The translations under genes and the position numbers were made by a program. From contig NZ_JADQDM010000001.1 of NCBI RefSeq assembly GCF_015694525.1, positions 310,001 to 374,000 on the forward strand: DNA of 64,000 nucleotides, given 5' to 3'. Positions 16,126-24,588 of the stretch are shown here, piece by piece. Source of the DNA: Hymenobacter ruricola. GTDB lineage: Bacteria; Bacteroidota; Bacteroidia; Cytophagales; Hymenobacteraceae. Below the pieces are notes generated by a model, which was not told the origin of the DNA, ran no database searches, and saw only the letters and a program-made list of their open reading frames with translations. The number at the start of each line of letters is the position of its first letter. The first letter of the stretch is position 1.

Positions 16126-16421
16126 CAGACAACACAAACCGAACAACAACCTCCGGCCAATTTTTATGCAATATTACAAAATATTGCTGGCTATATACAA
16201 TCATAAGCTGGACAATGGCGCTGCGGGCCAGAAGTACCGCTCGCGGTTGGGCTTATGAGCACATGTTTTGCAGTAGCCGATTATTCGCGAAACCGCCTGC
16301 TGCGCGCCGGCACCATACCAAGCGCGGCCCGGCGGCGTTTACCGGCTCAGGTTTTCGGCCGTGGGGCATTTCGTTGCGTAATGCCTATACTTCGCCCAAA
16401 ATCCTGCCTAGCGCTTACTCC

Positions 16422-17759
16422 ATGCCGACATCTGTTTCCGCCGAGCCCCGGGCTTTGCGTTTTTTCCGGGGCTTCCGGCTAGCCGGCGCGCTGCTCGGGG
16501 CCATGGCCCTGGTGGCCAGCTGCGGCGGCTCTGAAACCGCCGAAACCACTGCTTCTAAACCTGCTAAGGGCGCCAAACCCGCCACCCCTGCGCCCACCGA
16601 GACCGAAGCCGCCCCGCTCAACGTGAGCGTTTTTCTGGAATATTCGGGCGGTATGAAAGGCTTCGTGCCCCGCGGCGGGGCCGACAAACCCGCCACCGAA
16701 TTTCAGCAGCGCATCGGCGCGCTTATCACCGAAACGCAGGTGAACGGCGCCGTGAACAGCCGCAAATACTACCTCTGCGAAAACGCCGCACCCAAGGCCG
16801 TGCCCTTTGCCGACCTGCGCAACCTGGTGCAGGGCAACGTGTCGCAAGCCGCCCTGGGCACCGAGCTGCCGCAGATGCTGGAAGGCATTTTGGCGCGCCC
16901 GCAGGCCGCGCAGGAGGTCAGTGTCGTCATTTCCGATTTCATTTATGGGCCCGAGGACCGGTCGGCGTTTTCGCAGCTGCCCAACCTCATTCGCACGTCC
17001 ATCGCGCCCGTGAGCCAGAAGCAACTGGCCGTGGCGGTGTTTGGCGAGACTTCGCGTTTTTACGGCAGCTACTTCCCGGCCGTGAAAACGCCGGTGCAAA
17101 AGCGCACGCTGAATGGCGAAAAAGTGCCCTACTACGTGTGGGTGATTGGGCCGCCCGCACTGGTGGCGCGCTTCACCGCCGAGGTGTTCCGGAACGCGCC
17201 GGCCCAGCAAGCCTTCTTCGGGTTGAAGACGAGCACGCCGGCTTTCGCGCCGTTGCTGGTGAAACTGACCGACCCCAAACTCAAGCCCAGCGGCAGCGTG
17301 TACGGCGAGGATAACGGCCTGACCATGAAAGTGTCGGACGACCCGGCCGAATTTACGGTGGGGCTGAACCTGAAAGAATTGCCCGCTGCGTGGCAGCAAA
17401 CGGCCTTTTTGGCCCAACATCTGCAGGTGCGCTTGCCCAACGGGCAAGCCGCGCTGGTGCCGGGCTCGGTGCGCGCCCTCACCGAAGAGCAGCAGAGCGG
17501 CCAGCCGGTGCTGGCGCCCTACACCCACGCCCTGCGCCTGCGGGTGAGCAAGCTGGCGGCCCCCACCGCCACGCTCAGCCTGGCTTTGCCCGCTCCGGAA
17601 ACGCCGGACTGGGTGGCGGCCTGGAGCACCACCAACGACAATACGCCCGCGCCGCGCACGTTTGGCCTCGACCAGATTCTGGCCGGCGTCCGCCAGTCGT
17701 ATCCCACGCCGCTGCCGCCCGTATTCACGGTTCAGCTTCCCCTCAAAAACGATAAATAA
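16422..17759 (+). CDS. Lipoprotein with vWA-like domain and degenerate MIDAS
   Basis: 445 residues from ATG 16422. The N-terminus (FRLAGALLGAMALVASC) is a lipoprotein signal with lipidated Cys34. After a Pro/Ala/Thr linker, residues 66-80 (LNVSVFLEYSGGMKGF) look like the first strand and metal site of a von Willebrand A domain, except that the usual DxSxS reads E-Y-S-G-G. Asp172 in VSVVISDFIYGP would be the later MIDAS acid. The rest has no family I recognise. It is the first gene of the tubulin/actin/motor set and would sit in the envelope. TATACTTCG at 16386 is a possible -7 element. The longer frame from 16215 is rejected because the signal would be buried. Confidence 0.75.
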   Translation: MPTSVSAEPRALRFFRGFRLAGALLGAMALVASCGGSETAETTASKPAKGAKPATPAPTETEAAPLNVSVFLEYSGGMKGFVPRGGADKPATEFQQRIGALITETQVNGAVNSRKYYLCENAAPKAVPFADLRNLVQGNVSQAALGTELPQMLEGILARPQAAQEVSVVISDFIYGPEDRSAFSQLPNLIRTSIAPVSQKQLAVAVFGETSRFYGSYFPAVKTPVQKRTLNGEKVPYYVWVIGPPALVARFTAEVFRNAPAQQAFFGLKTSTPAFAPLLVKLTDPKLKPSGSVYGEDNGLTMKVSDDPAEFTVGLNLKELPAAWQQTAFLAQHLQVRLPNGQAALVPGSVRALTEEQQSGQPVLAPYTHALRLRVSKLAAPTATLSLALPAPETPDWVAAWSTTNDNTPAPRTFGLDQILAGVRQSYPTPLPPVFTVQLPLKNDK

Positions 17760-17775
17760 AGGAGATACGAGTCAT

Positions 17776-17854
17776 TGAGAAGTGAGATAGGAGACAAGGC
17801 TTGTTCTCCATTCTTAGGTTTCTCACGTCTCAGTTCTCCCAGTCTCACTTCTCA
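17776..17854. repeat. Imperfect palindromic repeat between motor-operon genes 1 and 2
   Basis: TGAGAAGTGAGA at 17776-17787 pairs with 17843-17854. Inner parts match poorly. Composition resembles the family F elements. Confidence 0.6.
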
Positions 17855-17862
17855 CCTCTCCT

Positions 17863-18273
17863 ATGCAAACCTTCTTCACCAGCCTGTATTCGGCTCTGAT
17901 TTCCATCTTCCAGAACCAGCGCCCGGCCGACTACGGCTTGTATAAAACCGACATTTTCGCGGCCGTGGGCTGGAGCACGCTGGGCGTGGCGCTGCTGCTG
18001 GTGCTGGCGTTTTACTACGTGTTCAACTCGGCTTTGCGCACGGGCATGTTCCGGACCACGCACTGGGTGCTCACGCTGGCGTTGGCCGCCGGGCTGGGCG
18101 TGGCGCTGGCCCACCATTTCAGCACCAGCCACGGGGCCGAGTCCAGCACTTACCTGGGCTATTTCATGGTGGTGAACATGATTGTGGCGGCGCTGTGGTT
18201 CCTTATTTTCTCGGTGCTCTTGAAGCGCTGGAGCACCTACGCGCGCACCACGCCGTTTGTAGGGCCGTTTTAG
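17863..18273 (+). CDS. Small integral membrane protein of the motor operon
   Basis: 136 residues with three hydrophobic segments (about 32-52, 65-85 and 95-118: GWSTLGVALLLVLAFYYVF, HWVLTLALAAGLGVALAH, FMVVNMIVAALWFLIF). A short charged loop and a cytosolic tail (KRWSTYARTTPFVGPF) follow. No family recognised. Placed between the lipoprotein and the tubulin-like protein, it could couple envelope and cytosolic parts of the machine; this is inferred from position only. Confidence 0.75.
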   Translation: MQTFFTSLYSALISIFQNQRPADYGLYKTDIFAAVGWSTLGVALLLVLAFYYVFNSALRTGMFRTTHWVLTLALAAGLGVALAHHFSTSHGAESSTYLGYFMVVNMIVAALWFLIFSVLLKRWSTYARTTPFVGPF

Positions 18274-18276
18274 AGC

Positions 18277-18370
18277 AGTTAAGAGTTAAAAGTTAGGAGT
18301 GAAGAGTTGGCTAGGCGCCGATTCTAACTCCAGCTGGCAACTCTTCACTCCTAACTTTTAACTCTTAACT
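18277..18370. repeat. Palindromic repeat, family F
   Basis: Perfect 33-bp arms at 18277-18309 and 18338-18370 (core AGTTAAGAGTTAAAAG), filling the whole gap to the tubulin-like gene. The same family is inserted in purM. Confidence 0.9.
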
Positions 18371-18375
18371 CAGCT

Positions 18376-19857
18376 ATGTCCAAACTATTCATCTTCGCCG
18401 TGGGCGGCACCGGGGCCCGCGTGCTGCGCTCCCTCACCATGCTGCTGGCCTCGGGCGTGCGCATTCCGAACTGCGACCAGGTGGTGCCCGTCCTCATCGA
18501 CCCCGACACCCAGAACGGCGACGTGACCCGCACCGTGGCCCTGCTCAAGCGCTACGCCCGCATCCACGAGGCCCTGTACGGCGACGGCCAGAAGGAAAAA
18601 ACCGGCTTTTTCAGCCAGCCCATGAACACGCTGGCCCACCTCAACACCAGCGGCGGCGGCGAGGAGCTGCGCGACTCGTTCGTGTACGACTTCGGCGGCA
18701 TCAGCCAGCCCTTTCGCGACTACCTGAAATACAACGACCTCTCGGTGGAAACGCAGGGTTTGGTCGATTTGCTGTTCACGCAGGACAGCCTCGCGGCCAA
18801 CCTCGACGTGGGTTTCCGCGGCTCGCCCAACGTGGGCTCGGTGGTACTCAATGCCGTGGTGCAGTCCAAGGAAATGCGCTACCTCGCCCAGAGCCTGCAG
18901 GACGGCGACCGGGCGTTTTTCATTAGCTCGATTTTTGGCGGCACGGGCGCGGCCGGCTTCCCGCTGCTGGTGAAAAACCTGCGCGACGCCAACTCGCCGC
19001 TGGCCCACCCCGAAGTGCGCCGCCGCCTGAAAGCCGGCGCACTGGTGATGTTGCCTTACTTCAAGCTGCAGGAACCTTCGGCCGATGAAAAGGCCGCCGG
19101 GCAGGATTTCATCGATTCCAATACGTTCATTACGAAGACCAAAACGGCCCTGTCGTACTACGCCGACAACCTGCAAGGGCTGGAAGCCCTGTACTATCTC
19201 GGCGACCAGCCGGGCCAGCCGCTGGCCAACCACCCCGGCCGCGCCGAGCAGCGCAACCAGGCCCACCTGCTCGAAATGCTGGGCGCGCTGTCCATCCAGC
19301 ACTTCATGGAAGTGCCCGACAACCAGCTTGATGGTAACCAGCCGCTGTACCACGAGTACGGCCTGAAATCGGACAGCACCGACGTCGATTTCGGCCAGCT
19401 GCCCAGCGACTTGCGCCAGGAGGTGGCCCGCCCGCTCATTCAGTTGCACTACTTCGCCCGCTATTTCCTCAAGCACACGCCGGAGGATGAAAAAGCCCCC
19501 TACTACGAAGCCGGGGACTTGTCGGCCCAACTGCGCAACAACCGCGCCTTGCGCGAACTGTACGACTTTTTCGGTGAGTACAACGAGTGGATTCGGGAGC
19601 TGGGCGTGAACCAGCGCCGCTACACCGCCATTCGGGCCGACGAAATGGATTTCAACAAAATGGTGGCCGATAAAACGGTCGAAACCGGCATTTTCAGCAA
19701 AGGCATCACGCCGGGCTATTTCCGCGACGAGCTCACCAAAGCCGTGGGCAAGGCGACGCTGAAAAACCCCACCGAAAACGAGGCCCTGCGCTGGGTGGTA
19801 AAGGCCTTTGAAGACGCCACGGGCGAGATTCTGGACAAGAAGCTGCAATACTCGTAG
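18376..19857 (+). CDS. Tubulin/FtsZ-like GTPase family protein
   Basis: 493 residues. The protein opens KLFIFAVGGTGARVLRSLT, a Rossmann-type nucleotide-binding start. It carries the tubulin signature loop as IFGGTGAAGFPLL (GGTGAAG at 188-194; tubulin/FtsZ normally GGGTGSG). The N-terminal acidic strand end (VPVLIDPDTQNGD) and the later YNEWIRELGVNQRRY helix region fit the Tubulin_2-type families, distinct from cell-division FtsZ. Cytosolic; likely a GTP-dependent polymer or switch. It is the third gene of the set with an actin-fold protein downstream and a MotA/MotB-like pair further on. Family assignment is by motif only. Confidence 0.8.
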   Translation: MSKLFIFAVGGTGARVLRSLTMLLASGVRIPNCDQVVPVLIDPDTQNGDVTRTVALLKRYARIHEALYGDGQKEKTGFFSQPMNTLAHLNTSGGGEELRDSFVYDFGGISQPFRDYLKYNDLSVETQGLVDLLFTQDSLAANLDVGFRGSPNVGSVVLNAVVQSKEMRYLAQSLQDGDRAFFISSIFGGTGAAGFPLLVKNLRDANSPLAHPEVRRRLKAGALVMLPYFKLQEPSADEKAAGQDFIDSNTFITKTKTALSYYADNLQGLEALYYLGDQPGQPLANHPGRAEQRNQAHLLEMLGALSIQHFMEVPDNQLDGNQPLYHEYGLKSDSTDVDFGQLPSDLRQEVARPLIQLHYFARYFLKHTPEDEKAPYYEAGDLSAQLRNNRALRELYDFFGEYNEWIRELGVNQRRYTAIRADEMDFNKMVADKTVETGIFSKGITPGYFRDELTKAVGKATLKNPTENEALRWVVKAFEDATGEILDKKLQYS

Positions 19858-19863
19858 CCGTTT

Positions 19864-20030
19864 GTCATTGCGAGCGTAGCGCGGCAATCCGTCCTCTCAA
19901 TGCGACCAGCTTCGAGAAGTGACAAGCCTTAAGTCTTGGGTAGAGCCCTCAACAATTTTAACTTCATTACATTACTAAGTGACGCGCTGAGAACAGGACG
20001 GATTGCCAAGGGCTGCGCCCTCGCAATGAC
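19864..20030. repeat. Palindromic repeat, family C
   Basis: Left arm 19864-19895 (GTCATTGCGAGCGTAGCGCG then GGCAATCCGTCCT) is mirrored at 19996-20030 with mismatches in the middle. It occupies most of the 216-bp gap between the tubulin-like and actin-like genes. Confidence 0.82.
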
Positions 20031-20073
20031 CGCCGATTCAACAACTCGCGCCATTTGACCGAAAACAACCTTC

Positions 20074-23000
20074 ATGGCTAAAATCCTGCGTTTGCACGAT
20101 ACCGGCTCCAGCACCCACGAGGGCTGGGGACCGACTGGAAAAATTGGCCCCCACGAAGTGGAGCGCCTGCGCGACCCGCAGGGCGGCCGCGCGGCCAAGG
20201 TGGCCGTGTCCATTCCCTCGCCCTTCGCGCGCATGCACCTGGTGGAAACCGCGCTGCGGTTTGTGACGCAGGGCGGGGCCGCCCAGGATTCCGTTTACCA
20301 CCAGCTGGTAAGCCACTTCTGGGACGTGTGGGAGATGGTGTTCAACTTTCACCAGCGCAAGCTGGCCAGCCAACGCCTGCAAATCCGGGCCTGGCGCAAA
20401 GACGAGGAACTGGCCAAGCTGCGCCAAAACCCCGCCACCCGCCCGCTGGCCGACGTGCTGGCGCTGTACCTGGACGGCCGCTTTGCGAAGCTGACCGAGC
20501 TGCACCTGATTTATTTTCCCGGCCCAAACGGGGTGCCGCAGCTCATCGGCGGCACTTCGCCGCTCACGCTGTTTTTCCCGGCGCCCAACGTGCGCCCGCT
20601 GCCGGTACAGCGGCCCCAGGGCGGCGGCTATTATTTCGACAGCACCTACGTGCCGCTGGAAGCCCGCGAAACCGCTTTCCGCGACTACGTGTACCAGCTT
20701 TTCACCGGCGACCCGGCGCTGACGTCGCTGGCCCCGCTGGTGCGCGACACCCTCGACCGCAGCCAGTTGCAGAAGTGGGCCCTGGAAGGCTCGGCCAGCC
20801 TGAGCAACTTCCCGGTGCTGACGGATGCGTCGAACAACCAGATTGACGTGGCCGGCGTGCTGCTGCGCGTGCGGCCCGACGAAGGGACGGTGCGCAATTC
20901 GGACCTGTTCATCCGGCCCAGCCGGCCGGGCGTGGCGGGGCCGCTGCCCATCGTGCTGCGACCCGGGCTGAAGGCCGTGGGCAAGCGCTACTTCAACGAA
21001 ACCATGTTTGCCGACAGCGGCGCCATCGTGCCCGCCGCTGATGCGCGCCCGCTGAAGGAGCGCACCCTGCCCGGCCCGGAGCTGCCGTACCCCTACCTCA
21101 CGGTGAACGACTTGCTGGAAGACACGCTGCTCACGGTGCCGTACGAGGTGGACGACACCCGCTTTTTCAGCGGCAATTTGAAGGTTGCGCCGGGCTTCAA
21201 ACCCAGCAACTGGCCGCTGCTGCCCCTCAAGCCCACGTATTTTGACTATTTCACGGCCCAGGATTTGGCCGAGCACCTGACGGTGGAAATGGATTCGGCC
21301 AGCGTGCGGGTGCGGCTGCGCGTGCCGGTGAGCGGCGGCGACTACGTGGACTACGAGCGCGCCTACTACCCCAACCCACAGGGCGACAACATCGGCCGGC
21401 TGCTGGTGACCAACGTGGCGCTGTCTATTTTCCCGTTCGTGAAAGTGGCCGACGCACCGCAGTACAACGACTTCTACAAAGTCATGCTGGTGGATGCCAA
21501 CAACATCGACCCGAGCATGGTGACCAAGAAAGTCGACCTGAAATTCTGGGCCAACGGCCACCAGCTCAGCGAAACCGGCACCGACCAGAGCGCCACCCGC
21601 TACGAGCGCACCCCCAAAACCAGCCAGGACGAGGGCAGCACCTACTACGAGGTGCGCGGCACGCATTTCGACTACCTCGAAGTGCTGAACCCGGCCCCGG
21701 CCGAGGGCCGCGCGCTCATCATCCCGCGCTGGCCCGAAGTGCGCCAGGGCACCAAGGAGTACCGTTTTGCCATCGATTTCGGCACCACGAACACCCACGT
21801 GGCCATGCAGGACAGCCCCGGCCAGGAGCCCAGGCCCTTCAGCTTCGGCCTGACCGACACGCCCGTGGCCCTGCTCAAAAAGAGCACCGCTGAGCCCGAC
21901 CGCAGCACCTACGAGCGCCTGTACCGCGGCATCGACGATGACCCGGCCAACTTCGTGCAAATCAAGCGCTGGCAGCAGTACCAGGAGCGGGAGTTCGTGC
22001 CGCCCATCATCGGGGCCGACAATTCGCCCTACGCCTTCCCGGCCCGCACCGCTACCTACGAGGCCGTTAACTACGCCACCCAGGAACTGAGCGTGCTCGG
22101 CAACATCAACGTGGCCTTCGGCATCATCACCGAAGAGCAGCGCCGGCCGAATTACCACACCAATCTGAAGTGGGATAATTCGCTGAACATCGCCAACACC
22201 AACCGCGTGCGGGCGTTTTTCAAGGAAATCCTGCTGCTGTGCCGCGCCAAGGTGGCCCTGAACGGCGGCAACCTCGCGGCTACGCAAATCACCTGGTTTG
22301 CCCCGCTGAGCTTCTCGACTTACCAGCGCAACCTGTACCAGCGCGAGTGGGACACGCTGTTCCACGACGTTTTCCACACCACCGCGTCCATGCCCTGCAT
22401 GGTCGAGTCGACGGCGCCGTACTACTACCTCACGCGCCGCAATATTGTGACGCTGGGGCCGGGTGAGAATGCGGCCTTCATCGACATCGGCGGCGGCACT
22501 ACCGACGTGCTGCTGTATGCTGACCGCAAGCCGGTGTTGAGCACCTCGTTCCGCTTCGCCGGCAATGACTTGTGGGGCGACGGCGGCGCCGAAGTGCGCG
22601 GCTCGAAGGACAACGGCCTTGTGCGTTTCGGCGTGGCCGGGGTGCAAAGCGCCGTGCTTTCGCCCGCTGCCCGCCGGGCCCGCGAATACGTGCTGGTGGC
22701 CGAAGGAACCGACAATTTCGGCTCCGAGGACGTGGCCAGCTTCCTGTTCAACTACGACCAGCTGCTGGGCTTTAGCGAGCGGCTGCTGCGGGCTGAGCAC
22801 CTGCGGGTGCTGTTTTACCTGCACTTCGGTGCGCTCATTTACCACGTGGCGCAGGTGACGGTGGCCAATGGGCAGCAACTGCCGCGCTACCTGTGCTTCA
22901 CGGGGCGCGGCAGCCTCTATGTGCGCCTGCTGGCGGCTGGCTCTAACCTGCAGCCGGTGGAGAAGCTGGCTCGCCTCATCATGGAGAAAGCTACCGGCCA

Positions 23001-23481
23001 GCCCGTGCCGGCCGATTTCCGCATCAAGCTGGCCGACGACCCCAAGCAAACCACCGCCAACGGCGGTGTGCTCGCCACCGGCCAGATTCCGCAGGACCCG
23101 CCGCTGGTGCGCCCCGTGGGCGTTGCCCCCGATGCCGAAAACCCGCTGGCTGACAAAGGCGAGCACCACCTGGAAGCCGCGGCCGTGACTGACGAAATCA
23201 AGCAGGCCGTGCTGAGCAACGCCCGCGCCTGCCTCAAGCTGCTGCTCGAAGACCCCGAGCTGAAGCGCGTGCAGGCCGACCTGGGCGTGAAAAACGACCC
23301 CGGCCTGGTGATGACCACGCTGGAGCGCAGCCTCGGCGACTCGTTCAACCTCTACCGCCAGCAGTACGCCGACGTGCTGCGCGACGGCGACACCATCCCC
23401 GAAACCCTGTTCTTCCTGCCGTTCAAAAACGCCCTGTATGAGCTATCCAAGGTGCTTCATGACGCGCAGCCGCTCAACTAG
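20074..23481 (+). CDS. Large actin/Hsp70-fold ATPase-like protein
   Basis: 1135 residues. The C-terminal half is an actin/Hsp70-type ATPase. Phosphate-1 is FAIDFGTTNTHVAM (Asp568, TT at 571-572), phosphate-2 is FIDIGGGTTDVLLY (Asp804-Asp810), and a likely adenosine loop is LCFTGRGSLYVRLLA. The first 560 residues have no motif I recognise, though they look like structured mixed alpha/beta. Such very large actin-fold proteins include the SrfB-type group; I cannot confirm membership. It starts 217 bp after the tubulin-like gene and overlaps the next gene by 23 bp, implying translational coupling. Cytosolic; could assemble with the tubulin-like partner. Confidence 0.8.
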   Translation: MAKILRLHDTGSSTHEGWGPTGKIGPHEVERLRDPQGGRAAKVAVSIPSPFARMHLVETALRFVTQGGAAQDSVYHQLVSHFWDVWEMVFNFHQRKLASQRLQIRAWRKDEELAKLRQNPATRPLADVLALYLDGRFAKLTELHLIYFPGPNGVPQLIGGTSPLTLFFPAPNVRPLPVQRPQGGGYYFDSTYVPLEARETAFRDYVYQLFTGDPALTSLAPLVRDTLDRSQLQKWALEGSASLSNFPVLTDASNNQIDVAGVLLRVRPDEGTVRNSDLFIRPSRPGVAGPLPIVLRPGLKAVGKRYFNETMFADSGAIVPAADARPLKERTLPGPELPYPYLTVNDLLEDTLLTVPYEVDDTRFFSGNLKVAPGFKPSNWPLLPLKPTYFDYFTAQDLAEHLTVEMDSASVRVRLRVPVSGGDYVDYERAYYPNPQGDNIGRLLVTNVALSIFPFVKVADAPQYNDFYKVMLVDANNIDPSMVTKKVDLKFWANGHQLSETGTDQSATRYERTPKTSQDEGSTYYEVRGTHFDYLEVLNPAPAEGRALIIPRWPEVRQGTKEYRFAIDFGTTNTHVAMQDSPGQEPRPFSFGLTDTPVALLKKSTAEPDRSTYERLYRGIDDDPANFVQIKRWQQYQEREFVPPIIGADNSPYAFPARTATYEAVNYATQELSVLGNINVAFGIITEEQRRPNYHTNLKWDNSLNIANTNRVRAFFKEILLLCRAKVALNGGNLAATQITWFAPLSFSTYQRNLYQREWDTLFHDVFHTTASMPCMVESTAPYYYLTRRNIVTLGPGENAAFIDIGGGTTDVLLYADRKPVLSTSFRFAGNDLWGDGGAEVRGSKDNGLVRFGVAGVQSAVLSPAARRAREYVLVAEGTDNFGSEDVASFLFNYDQLLGFSERLLRAEHLRVLFYLHFGALIYHVAQVTVANGQQLPRYLCFTGRGSLYVRLLAAGSNLQPVEKLARLIMEKATGQPVPADFRIKLADDPKQTTANGGVLATGQIPQDPPLVRPVGVAPDAENPLADKGEHHLEAAAVTDEIKQAVLSNARACLKLLLEDPELKRVQADLGVKNDPGLVMTTLERSLGDSFNLYRQQYADVLRDGDTIPETLFFLPFKNALYELSKVLHDAQPLN

Positions 23482-24526
23482 CCCGTTGCGGCGGTGGGCG
23501 CTGCTGCTCCTGCTGGCCTTGGGCAGCGGGGCGGCCGCGCATGCCCAGCCCGCGGCTTCCGACTCGGTGGCTGGTGCGCCGGCCGCTTCGGCCTCCAACT
23601 GGCCCTGGATGCTGGGCCTGCTGGTGGGCGGCATTGCCATTGGCGTGCTGGGCGCGCGGTGGCTGGCCCGCCAGCCCCGGAAAGTGGCCGACGTTGCCGA
23701 CCCGCGCCCTGCGCCCGAGGCCCCGGTGCCGCGGAAACGCGCCGAGAACGTGCCCAGAGCATCGGCACGGCCGGCTGACCCGGCAGCGACGCAGGGGACA
23801 CCCAGAGCTGAGAACATATCCAAACCGGGCTCCTTTCAGTCGCTGAGCCAGTTGCAGGGCCGCGAGCCACGGCCTTCGGCTTCTGGCAAATCTTCTGCAA
23901 AGTCCTCGGGAACGTCAGGTAAATCAGGTCATCAACCGCGTAAAAATTCTTCCTCACGCGGCTCGCAGGACTGGACCGTTCCGCACCGCGCCACCGATAT
24001 GAACCCTACTTCGCCTTCCTCGCCCGACAGCCCGCCGCTGGAGCCGGGCCAAACCGTGGAATGGGCCGCGCCCACGTCCACGCCACCCGCCATTCAGGAG
24101 CTGATTGACTCGACCGTGGCCGGCAACGAGGTGCCCATTGACCGCGACGCCCGGGTAGAGGCGCTGACCGCGCTGGAAGCGGCCGCCACGCCCGTTGCCG
24201 CCAATGGCCCCGTGCATTACTACGCGCCGGCCCCCGATGTGCCCAGCATCGAGCACCGCAAGCTCAGCCCCAACCCGCTGCCGCAGATGCCGCTGCTCAT
24301 TACGCTGCCGCACGCCGAAGCCACGACGGCGCAGTTCTCGTTCAGCCCGCAGGCCGACCAGTCGCGCATCATCGGCAACGGCGTGCGGGAGCTTAAGGAG
24401 TTTTTCGCGTTCGAGCTGCCACCCACCGAGCAGTTCACCACCATTAAAAACCTGGCGCCCGGCAAGCTGGAAAAGCGCGACGACGCCTGGCACGTGGTGC
24501 AGAAGGCCGGCATCGCGCTGAGTTAA
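23459..24526 (+). CDS. Membrane-anchored linker protein of the motor operon
   Basis: 355 residues from ATG 23459, overlapping the actin-like gene by 23 bp. It has a signal-like segment (WALLLLLALGSGAAAHAQ) and a second hydrophobic segment at 49-68 (MLGLLVGGIAIGVLGARWLA). A long Pro/Ser/Lys low-complexity stretch (about 72-215) leads to a folded C-terminus (MPLLITLPHAEATTAQFSF, then GVRELKEFFAFELPPTEQF). The topology suggests an N-terminal membrane anchor with a cytosolic tail domain on a flexible tether. Not recognised as a known family; the overlap makes a partnership with the actin-like protein likely. Confidence 0.7.
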   Translation: MTRSRSTSPLRRWALLLLLALGSGAAAHAQPAASDSVAGAPAASASNWPWMLGLLVGGIAIGVLGARWLARQPRKVADVADPRPAPEAPVPRKRAENVPRASARPADPAATQGTPRAENISKPGSFQSLSQLQGREPRPSASGKSSAKSSGTSGKSGHQPRKNSSSRGSQDWTVPHRATDMNPTSPSSPDSPPLEPGQTVEWAAPTSTPPAIQELIDSTVAGNEVPIDRDARVEALTALEAAATPVAANGPVHYYAPAPDVPSIEHRKLSPNPLPQMPLLITLPHAEATTAQFSFSPQADQSRIIGNGVRELKEFFAFELPPTEQFTTIKNLAPGKLEKRDDAWHVVQKAGIALS

Positions 24527-24540
24527 TAATTAGTTTTGAG

Positions 24541-24568
24541 GTAGAGACGCAAAATCTTGCGTCTCTAC
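24541..24568. repeat. Short palindrome, family E
   Basis: GTAGAGACGCAA (24541-24552) pairs with 24557-24568 around AATC. The same core forms the larger element at 53942-54040. It is the only feature in the gap before the MotA-like gene. Confidence 0.85.
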
Positions 24569-24588
24569 CTTCGCTCTAAATCCCTGCT

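Noticed and set aside
16215-16421. Upstream extension of the lipoprotein gene
   Set aside because: Would bury the lipoprotein signal 70 residues inside the protein and has no coding character.
18376-19857. Calling the tubulin-like protein cell-division FtsZ
   Set aside because: The signature loop is GGTGAAG, length is 493 residues and no ftsA/mur genes adjoin it.
20038-23169. 1043-residue open frame on the minus strand opposite the actin-like gene
   Set aside because: His/Gly/Ala/Val-rich shadow of a high-GC gene; the plus-strand frame has ATPase motifs and this one has none.
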